Positions 1 through 5,573 of a stretch of 8,770 bases of DNA are shown one piece after another; the stretch's first letter is position 1, and every line of letters starts with the position of its first letter. The DNA comes from Hydrogenophaga sp. GTDB lineage: Bacteria; Pseudomonadota; Gammaproteobacteria; Burkholderiales; Burkholderiaceae_C. The position numbers and the translations under genes were made by a program. The DNA is taken from contig JALOSN010000023.1 in the NCBI GenBank assembly GCA_025458415.1, forward strand, positions 1 through 8,770, read 5' to 3'. The notes under the pieces were generated by a model, which was not told where the DNA came from, did not search any database, and saw only the letters and a program-made list of their open reading frames with translations.

Positions 1-720
1 CAGCGAACTGCCACCGAGCGTCAGGCCGAGAACCGACCAAGCCATGGCCCCGGCCAGCTCGGCGTTCCAGCGCATGGGTTCGGCTTCCAGCAGCGCCAGG
101 GGCAAGGTCACGGCCAATGCCGCCATCAGTTGCACCGCGTTGGCACTGCGCACGTCGCAGGGTTTGACAAAACGTTTCTGGTAGAGCGTGCCCACGGTGA
201 TGGCCAACAACGCCAGAACGGCGTAGGACAGGTTCAGCCAGGTGGCGGTGTCACCGGGGCCGCCACCCGTGAACTTGTGCGAGACCACCATGACCAGGCC
301 GGCAAAACCCAACAGCAGCCCGAGCCATTGGCGTCGGCTGACATCCCCCCCCTGACCGCCCACGCTGCTGAGCCAGATCGCGGTCAGCACCGGCTGCAGT
401 CCGACGATGAGCGCCGACAGCCCGGAGCCCATGCCCGCCTTGACGGCTGCCCACACGCCGCCGAGGTAGGCCGCGTGCATCAGGATGCCCGTGACCGACA
501 GGTGCAGCCATTGGCTGCGCGAGGCCGGCCACTTGACCGCTGCCAGCCAGATCCAGGGCAGGAAGCACAGGATGGACAGGGCATAGCGCAGGGCCAGGAA
601 CTTCATGGGCGGCGCATGTGGCATGCCGTAGCGTGCAACGATGAAGCCGGTGCTCCAGATGAGCACGAACACCCAGGGCATGGCACGCAGCCACGCGTTG
701 TCTTGCGAAACAGGTGACAT
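1..720 (-). CDS. EamA/DMT-family inner-membrane transporter (C-terminal part outside window)
   Basis: An open frame of 240 codons runs from an ATG at 718-720 to the window edge without a stop, so the protein's C-terminal part is missing. It is very hydrophobic, with alternating membrane spans and short loops. It opens with MSPVSQDNAWLRAMPWVFVL and then WSTGFIVARYG, the WSTGF-type first helix common in EamA (drug/metabolite transporter) permeases, which usually have ten spans and about 300 residues. The visible part includes the end of the first EamA repeat (GLQPVLTAIWLSSV) and the start of the second. The substrate cannot be read from the sequence; such proteins export amino acids, metabolites or drugs. 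The start lies 12 bases after the pgsA stop, and a GAGG overlapping that stop codon can act as ribosome binding site. It is probably the last gene of a uvrC-pgsA-transporter operon. Family call fairly sure, function unknown. Confidence 0.8.
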   Translation of the reverse strand, partial: MSPVSQDNAWLRAMPWVFVLIWSTGFIVARYGMPHAPPMKFLALRYALSILCFLPWIWLAAVKWPASRSQWLHLSVTGILMHAAYLGGVWAAVKAGMGSGLSALIVGLQPVLTAIWLSSVGGQGGDVSRRQWLGLLLGFAGLVMVVSHKFTGGGPGDTATWLNLSYAVLALLAITVGTLYQKRFVKPCDVRSANAVQLMAALAVTLPLALLEAEPMRWNAELAGAMAWSVLGLTLGGSSL

Positions 721-732
721 GGAGACGGTGCC

Positions 733-1302
733 TCAGCGGGCCCGGGCGCGGATTTCGGGCAGGGCCTTCTGGAGGTAGTAGACCATGGACCAGACCGTCA
801 GCACCGCGGCCAGCCAGATCAGCCAGGTGCCCCACACTCGCGTGTCAATGAAAGCCAGCACACGACCGTCAAAGAGCAGGAACGGAATCGCCACCATCTG
901 GACCGTGGTCTTGAGCTTGCCCAGCATGTGCACGGCCACGCTCTTGGTGGCACCGATGATGGCCATCCATTCGCGCAACGAGGAAATGGCGATTTCGCGA
1001 CCGATGATGATCAGGGCGACAAAGACGTCGGCCCGCTCGAGGTGGACCAGGACCAGCAGGCTGGCACAGACCAGGAACTTGTCGGCGACGGGATCCAGAA
1101 ATGCACCGAAGGCCGACGTCTGGTTGAGCTTGCGGGCGAGGTAACCATCGGCCCAGTCGGTCAGGGCAAACACCACGAACAGGACGGTGGCGATCAGGTT
1201 CTTCTGCGTCAGCCCCAGACCATCGACGTAATACACGCCGATGATCAGCGGAATGGCCACGATGCGGGCCCACGTCAGCAGGGTCGGCAGATTGAAGAAC
1301 AT
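733..1302 (-). CDS. pgsA: CDP-diacylglycerol--glycerol-3-phosphate 3-phosphatidyltransferase (PgsA)
   Basis: PgsA joins CDP-diacylglycerol to glycerol-3-phosphate, releasing CMP and giving phosphatidylglycerophosphate, the committed step to phosphatidylglycerol and cardiolipin in the inner membrane. The 189-residue product has the usual family length. It carries the complete CDP-alcohol phosphotransferase motif D-x2-D-G-x2-A-R-x8-G-x3-D-x3-D as D49, D52, G53, A56, R57, G66, D70 and D74. The N-terminus MFFNLPTLLTWARI is the typical family start, and several hydrophobic spans follow (for example residues 11-25, 36-48, 76-87, 94-101 and 160-177). The frame extends upstream to 1470, but that extension lies inside uvrC and lacks family sequence, so the ATG at 1300-1302 was chosen. 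No strong Shine-Dalgarno is visible before it, which suggests translational coupling to uvrC, whose stop is 25 bases upstream. The uvrC-pgsA order is widely conserved in proteobacteria. Confidence 0.96.
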   Translation of the reverse strand: MFFNLPTLLTWARIVAIPLIIGVYYVDGLGLTQKNLIATVLFVVFALTDWADGYLARKLNQTSAFGAFLDPVADKFLVCASLLVLVHLERADVFVALIIIGREIAISSLREWMAIIGATKSVAVHMLGKLKTTVQMVAIPFLLFDGRVLAFIDTRVWGTWLIWLAAVLTVWSMVYYLQKALPEIRARAR

Positions 1303-1327
1303 GGCGCCATTATGGTGCAGGCACTGC

Positions 1328-3364
1328 TCAGTGCAGCGCCCGGTAGATGGTGTCGGCCAGTTCCGCCGAAATGCCTTCCACCGTGGCCAGGTCATCGGCG
1401 CTGGCCGCCGCCACACCCCGGATACCGCCAAAGCGTTGCAGCAGACGCGCCCGCTTGCGCGGACCGACACCCGGAATGTCCTCCAGCTTGCTGCCGCCGG
1501 TTCGCACCCGCGCGCGCTGGGCGCGCATGCCGGTGATGGCGAAGCGGTGCGCCTCGTCGCGGATCTGCGCCACCAGCATCAGTGCCGCCGAGTCGTGGCC
1601 CAGATAGACCTTCTCGCGGCCGTCGGCAAACACCAGCTCCTCCAGACCCACCTTGCGTCCTTCGCCTTTTTCCACGCCAACAATGAGGGACAGGTCGAGA
1701 CCGAGCTGCTGGAACACCTCGCGCGCCATGCTGACCTGTCCCTTGCCGCCGTCGACCAGGACCAGATCGGGCATGCGTGGCCCCTTGGGTGCCTCGGCAG
1801 ACTCGGTGGCGGCGTCGTCCGACGGCCCCGCATCGGGCTTCAGCACTTCGCCTTCCCGCTCGGCGCGCAGGGCCTCGGCGATCTTGCCGTACCGGCGCAA
1901 CAACACCTGGCGCATGGCGGCATAGTCGTCCCCTGGGGTGATGCCCTCGATGTTGTAGCGCCGGTACTGGCTGTTCTGCATCTTGTGCGCTTCGAACACC
2001 ACACAGGACGCCTGGGTCGACTCGCCGGCGGTGTGCGAGATATCGAAGCACTCGATACGCAGTTCGTCCAGGTTGTCGTCAGGCAAACCGAGCGCCTCGG
2101 CCAGAGCGCGGGTGCGCGCCTGCTGGGAACCTTCTTCGGCCAGCAGCCGGGCCAGGGCAATCTCGGCGTTCTTCTGCGCCATGTCCAGCCAGGCGCGCCG
2201 GTGTTCGCGCGGCTGGTGCACGGCCTGCAGACGACTGCCCGCCTGAGCACCCACGGCATCGATCAGCGACCGGGCGATCGGGTGGCTGGTCACCAGCGTG
2301 TGCGGCAAGGCCGCGCCCAGGTAGTGCTGGGCAATGAAGGCCTCCAGCACGCGCACATGCACGCGCTCCAGCGGGTCGCTGCCTGTGGAATCTTCGCCTT
2401 CGGCATCCAGCCCTTCGTCGATCTGTGTCGCGTCGTCCACGTGCGCCGGGAAATACGGCCGGTCACCCAGGTGCCGGCCACCGCGCACCATGGCCAGGTT
2501 GACACAGGCCTTGCCGCCCTGCACCTTCACCGCCAGGATGTCGACGTCTCGGTCGCTGGCGGTGTCCATGGCCTGCTGGTGCAGCACACGCGAAAGAGCG
2601 GTCATCTGGTTGCGGATTTCGGCCGCCTGCTCGAACTCGAGCTTGTCCGCGTGCGCCATCATGCGCTGCTCCAGCTCGTCCAGCACGGCCTGCGTCTCGC
2701 CGCGCAGGAAGCGCTCGGCGGCGGCCACATCGCGTCCGTAGGCCTCGGTGTCGATCAGGTCGACACAGGGGCCGCTGCAGCGCTTGATCTGGTAGAGCAG
2801 GCAGGGCCGCGTGCGGTTGGCGAACACCGTGTCCTCGCAGGTGCGCAGACGGAACACCTTCTGCAGCAGGGTGATGGACTCCTTGACCGCCCAGGCGCTG
2901 GGGTACGGGCCGTAGTAGCTGTGGCGACGGTCCACCACGCCGCGGTAGTAGGCCATGCGCGGGAAGGCCAGCATGGGCACCGGTTTCTGACCAGCGGTGC
3001 GGAACGTCTCGCGGGTACCTGTGATCTTGAGGTAGGGGTAGCTCTTGTCGTCGCGGAACAGGATGTTGAACCGCGGGTTCAGCGTCTTGATGAGGTTGTT
3101 CTCCAGCAGCAGGGCCTCGGCCTCGGAGCGCACCACGGTGGTCTCCATGCGCGCGATGCGGCTGACCATGTGGCCGATGCGTGTGCCGTCGTGGTTCTTC
3201 TGGAAATAGCTGCTGACGCGCTTCTTCAGGTTACGCGCCTTGCCCACGTAGAGCAGTTGACCCTGGGCGTCAAAATAGCGGTAGACGCCCGGCAGGCCGG
3301 GCAAGGCCGCCACCTCGGCCAGCAGGACGTCGGGCGAGGGTTCTGGAGTGTCTGGAACGGACAT
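1328..3364 (-). CDS. uvrC: UvrABC system protein C (excinuclease ABC subunit C)
   Basis: UvrC makes both incisions around a DNA lesion after UvrA and UvrB have located it. The product is 678 residues against about 610 in E. coli. Domains in order: GIY-YIG nuclease (about 20-100, seen as GVY and LYVGKARNLKKR) for the 3' cut; four cysteines C176, C188, C196 and C200, whose spacing matches the iron-sulfur ligands reported for E. coli UvrC; a UVR domain for UvrB contact (about 215-262); an RNase H-like nuclease for the 5' cut with D441 (FDISH), D538 (VDGGKGQ) and H606 (DEAHRF); and tandem helix-hairpin-helix motifs (about 617-678, PGVGPRKRARLL). The extra length is mostly two acidic linkers, about 308-325 and 500-530. 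The ATG at 3362-3364 was chosen because AGGCGG lies directly upstream and family homology begins soon after; the frame runs on to 3508 but would overlap earP. First gene of the minus-strand operon. Confidence 0.97.
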   Translation of the reverse strand: MSVPDTPEPSPDVLLAEVAALPGLPGVYRYFDAQGQLLYVGKARNLKKRVSSYFQKNHDGTRIGHMVSRIARMETTVVRSEAEALLLENNLIKTLNPRFNILFRDDKSYPYLKITGTRETFRTAGQKPVPMLAFPRMAYYRGVVDRRHSYYGPYPSAWAVKESITLLQKVFRLRTCEDTVFANRTRPCLLYQIKRCSGPCVDLIDTEAYGRDVAAAERFLRGETQAVLDELEQRMMAHADKLEFEQAAEIRNQMTALSRVLHQQAMDTASDRDVDILAVKVQGGKACVNLAMVRGGRHLGDRPYFPAHVDDATQIDEGLDAEGEDSTGSDPLERVHVRVLEAFIAQHYLGAALPHTLVTSHPIARSLIDAVGAQAGSRLQAVHQPREHRRAWLDMAQKNAEIALARLLAEEGSQQARTRALAEALGLPDDNLDELRIECFDISHTAGESTQASCVVFEAHKMQNSQYRRYNIEGITPGDDYAAMRQVLLRRYGKIAEALRAEREGEVLKPDAGPSDDAATESAEAPKGPRMPDLVLVDGGKGQVSMAREVFQQLGLDLSLIVGVEKGEGRKVGLEELVFADGREKVYLGHDSAALMLVAQIRDEAHRFAITGMRAQRARVRTGGSKLEDIPGVGPRKRARLLQRFGGIRGVAAASADDLATVEGISAELADTIYRALH

Positions 3365-3443
3365 GCCGCCTATTGTCGTCGTGTCGGTTCCAAGGCTTCG
3401 GCGATTGTTATATTCGCGCCCGAAGCGCCAGAACCACAACCAC
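3365..3443. promoter_or_regulatory. Divergent uvrC / earP promoter region with inverted repeat
   Basis: These 79 bases separate the two divergent start codons. The only AT-rich patch, near 3405-3414, offers overlapping -10-like hexamers for both directions: TATATT at 3409-3414 on plus and TATAAC at 3412-3407 on minus. No convincing -35 box accompanies either. A perfect 7-base inverted repeat, GCTTCGG (3395-3401) and CCGAAGC (3420-3426), brackets the patch symmetrically and could be an operator or a chance feature of GC-rich DNA. The minus-strand AGGCGG next to 3364 is the uvrC ribosome binding site. Positions are pattern-matched only. Confidence 0.4.
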
Positions 3444-4571
3444 GTGAACCTCCCCCGCCCTGCCCTCTGGGACATCTTCTGCCATGTGGTCGATAACCTC
3501 GGCGACATCGGTGTCTGCTGGCGCCTGAGCGCCGACCTGGCTGCACGCGGCCAGCGGGTGCGGCTGTGGGTGGACGAACCGGAACCCCTGCGCTGGATGG
3601 CACCCGGCGCGCTGGAAGGATGCTGGCCGGGGGTCGAGGTGATTCACTGGACACGCCCGCTGCCCGAAGGCCTGGCGGCCTCGCTGCCTCCTGCTGATGT
3701 GTGGATCGAAGCCTTCGGCTGCGACCCGCCGGACGAGATGATCCATGCCCTGGCCGAACGCTTGGCCCGCGATGAGACGCCGCCCGTCTGGATCAACCTG
3801 GAATACCTGAGCGCCGAGGCCTGGGTGGAACGCTGCCATGGATTGCCATCACCGGTGATGACCGGGCCGCTCAAAGGGCTGACCAAGACCTTCTTCTACC
3901 CGGGCTTCACTCAGGCCACTGGCGGTCTGCTGCGCGAGCGGGACCTGGCGCAGCGCCAGGCCGCCTTTGATGCAAAAGCGTGGCGGCAGCGTCATGGCGT
4001 GCCCGACGACGCGCTGGCTGTCAGCCTGTTCTGCTACAACCCGGCGCCGGCGCTGGCGCCGCTGCTGGCCCAGGCCACGCAGCAGGCACAGCCGGTGCAC
4101 TGGCTGGTCACCCCGGGCCGCTCGGCAGTAGCCATGGAAGCCGCGCTGGCCAGCCTGCCACCCGAACAACGGCCACCCGCCGAGCACATCCACCACCTGC
4201 CCCTGGTCGACCAGCCCGGCTTCGACGAGATGCTCTGGGCCTGCGACCTCAACATCGTGCGCGGCGAAGACTCGCTGGTGCGTGCCCTCTGGGCTGGCAA
4301 GCCCTTCATCTGGCACATCTATCCGCAGCATGACAACGCCCACCATGCCAAGCTGGAGGCGTTTCTGGACTGGCTGGGGGCGTCCGAGGACTGGCGGCAA
4401 TTGATGCGGGCTTGGAACAGGGGCTCGGCCGTTGCCACGGTCGGATGGCCCGCGCATGCGTCCATGCGTGATCTGGCTGCCCGACTGAGCAATCCCGGCG
4501 GGCCGCAGCACGGAGTACTGGACTTGGTCGTCTCGCTTGGCCTCCACGCCAGTCGAGCCAAATACCTCTAA
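3444..4571 (+). CDS. earP: EF-P arginine-32 rhamnosyltransferase EarP
   Basis: EarP transfers rhamnose from dTDP-L-rhamnose to Arg32 of elongation factor P in the cytoplasm, activating EF-P to rescue ribosomes stalled at polyproline. With a GTG start at 3444 the product is 375 residues, the usual length for this GT-B fold family (formerly DUF2331). The N-terminus reads ALWDIFCHVVDNLGDIGVCW, holding D17 and D21, which correspond to the two conserved aspartates near the active site. The C-terminal half carries R273-G-E-D-S277, the donor-nucleotide-binding motif, followed by the family segment AGKPFIWHIYPQ. The frame is open back to an ATG at 3348, but that would overlap the uvrC start and add residues without family character. 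No strong Shine-Dalgarno precedes the GTG, so the exact start is less certain than the identity. Its target gene efp lies downstream in this window, but not adjacent. Confidence 0.94.
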   Translation: MNLPRPALWDIFCHVVDNLGDIGVCWRLSADLAARGQRVRLWVDEPEPLRWMAPGALEGCWPGVEVIHWTRPLPEGLAASLPPADVWIEAFGCDPPDEMIHALAERLARDETPPVWINLEYLSAEAWVERCHGLPSPVMTGPLKGLTKTFFYPGFTQATGGLLRERDLAQRQAAFDAKAWRQRHGVPDDALAVSLFCYNPAPALAPLLAQATQQAQPVHWLVTPGRSAVAMEAALASLPPEQRPPAEHIHHLPLVDQPGFDEMLWACDLNIVRGEDSLVRALWAGKPFIWHIYPQHDNAHHAKLEAFLDWLGASEDWRQLMRAWNRGSAVATVGWPAHASMRDLAARLSNPGGPQHGVLDLVVSLGLHASRAKYL

Positions 4572-4633
4572 TACTATGGTAGCATTTTGTAACGCGTAAC
4601 TCTACATGTTCACATCGGGAGGTTATCGAGCCC
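4572..4633 (+). promoter_or_regulatory. Leader and ribosome binding site of the cytochrome lipoprotein gene
   Basis: This short AT-richer gap follows the earP stop. TACTAT at 4572-4577 could be a -10 box, though no good -35 is seen inside the end of earP. GTAAC occurs twice (4589-4593 and 4596-4600) at a 7-base period, a possible small binding site. A clear Shine-Dalgarno GGGAGG at 4617-4622 lies 11 bases before the ATG at 4634 and supports that start. No terminator hairpin separates the gene from earP, so readthrough from earP is also possible. Confidence 0.4.
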
Positions 4634-5482
4634 ATGGCAGGATACAAACAGTGGCTGATCACACTGGCCTCGACCGCCTTGCTCGCTGCATGTGGAGGCG
4701 GCAACCCTGCGATGGACGCCAGGTCGTCCGTCGCGAGCAGCCCAGGCGTCGGCACGGCTGGCAGTCCGTCGGCCCTCGATGATCAGTCGGACGGAAACGG
4801 TGATGTCCTGTCGCCAGAGACCGCTCGACCCTCTCCGGCTGAAGTACTCGGTATACAGCGTCCTCCGCGACCCGAGTCTTTCGGCGCATCCCCACCCGGT
4901 CAGCCAGCACGCACCCCGCACCACATCGCCATCACCCTGCCAACCCTGCGCCAGTATTGCCCGGTACAACCCCTGCAATGGACCTCTCACGACGGAGCTC
5001 AGGCATGTGCTGGCACCACACCTATCGGGGTCAGGCCTGGGTCGTCATCCACCATACGGGTCGACAATGCACTGCCCGCGAGCATGGGCTGGATCAACAT
5101 GCAATGCAGGCGTGATGAGGCTGGGCTGCCCCACTGGGTCGTGGTCACGCCGGCACTGCTCTTTCCGTGGAACACAGACACCACCCCTTACAGCAGTTGC
5201 GCATTGCGTCCACCACCTCGGCCGCCCATCACCGATCCGCAGCAACTGGCCCAGGCCCGCAACTGCTTTGCCTGTCACCTGGAAACGGGCGGCACCCTGA
5301 TCGGCCCCTCGTTCGAACAGGTCGCCGACAGGTACCGTGACGATCCGTTGCCGCCAGGTGAGCTGGAGAGCCGTATCCGCAACGGGACTGTGCGCAACTG
5401 GAACACCTTTCCCATGCCAGCCAATCCGCAGGTGTCGGACGCTGATCTGGCCATCCTTGTGCCGTGGATTCTTTCGCGCTAA
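4634..5482 (+). CDS. Exported lipoprotein with C-terminal monoheme cytochrome c domain
   Basis: The 282-residue product begins with a lipoprotein signal peptide, with hydrophobic residues 7-19 and lipobox L17-A18-A19-C20, so it should be lipidated at Cys20 and face the periplasm or outer surface. Residues 21-95 form a low-complexity Ser/Gly/Pro linker. Residues about 96-190 form a domain I do not recognise, with four cysteines (109, 125, 158, 189) that could make two disulfides. A proline-rich hinge follows, including P193-P194-P195. The C-terminal 80 residues are a small class I cytochrome c: heme site C211-F-A-C-H215 and a probable axial methionine M261 in FPMPAN, before a final helix ending in WILSR. 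The likely role is electron transfer; partner and pathway are unknown, and no oxidase or dehydrogenase lies nearby. It ends 41 bases before a strong terminator. The heme domain is sure; no specific family name is claimed. Confidence 0.85.
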   Translation: MAGYKQWLITLASTALLAACGGGNPAMDARSSVASSPGVGTAGSPSALDDQSDGNGDVLSPETARPSPAEVLGIQRPPRPESFGASPPGQPARTPHHIAITLPTLRQYCPVQPLQWTSHDGAQACAGTTPIGVRPGSSSTIRVDNALPASMGWINMQCRRDEAGLPHWVVVTPALLFPWNTDTTPYSSCALRPPPRPPITDPQQLAQARNCFACHLETGGTLIGPSFEQVADRYRDDPLPPGELESRIRNGTVRNWNTFPMPANPQVSDADLAILVPWILSR

Positions 5483-5523
5483 CGCATAGCGCCCAAAGGC
5501 GTTGAGAAGCTGTTCAGGTGTGC

Positions 5524-5552
5524 AAAAGGCCGCCTAGGGCGGCCTTTTTTTT
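5524..5552 (+). terminator. Rho-independent terminator between convergent genes
   Basis: A perfect hairpin has arms AAAAGGCCGCC (5524-5534) and GGCGGCCTTTT (5538-5548) around a TAG loop, and a tract of eight T runs from 5545 to 5552. It lies 41 bases after the cytochrome stop and 21 bases beyond the stop of the oncoming protease gene. Read on the minus strand the same stem is followed by only four T, so it may also terminate the protease transcript, probably less efficiently. Confidence 0.92.
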
Positions 5553-5573
5553 GTTTTGAACGACGACCTGGCG

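Noticed and set aside
130..717. 195-codon plus-strand frame opposite the transporter gene
   Set aside because: The product is rich in Arg, Gln, His and Gly with no family character, while the minus strand encodes a clear membrane protein with a plausible ribosome binding site.
1303..1470. N-terminal extension of pgsA
   Set aside because: It overlaps the end of uvrC, and the typical PgsA N-terminus begins at the ATG at 1302.
3348..3443. N-terminal extension of earP from an upstream ATG
   Set aside because: It crosses the uvrC start and promoter region and adds residues without family sequence; the GTG at 3444 gives the normal EarP length.
1241..3496. 751-codon plus-strand open frame opposite uvrC
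   Set aside because: It lies antisense to a complete, motif-rich uvrC. Its product is rich in His, Gln, Val and Leu without recognisable domains. Long antisense frames are usual in GC-rich genes.
3849..4547. 232-codon minus-strand frame opposite earP
   Set aside because: Antisense to a complete earP with conserved motifs; no ribosome binding site or domain seen.
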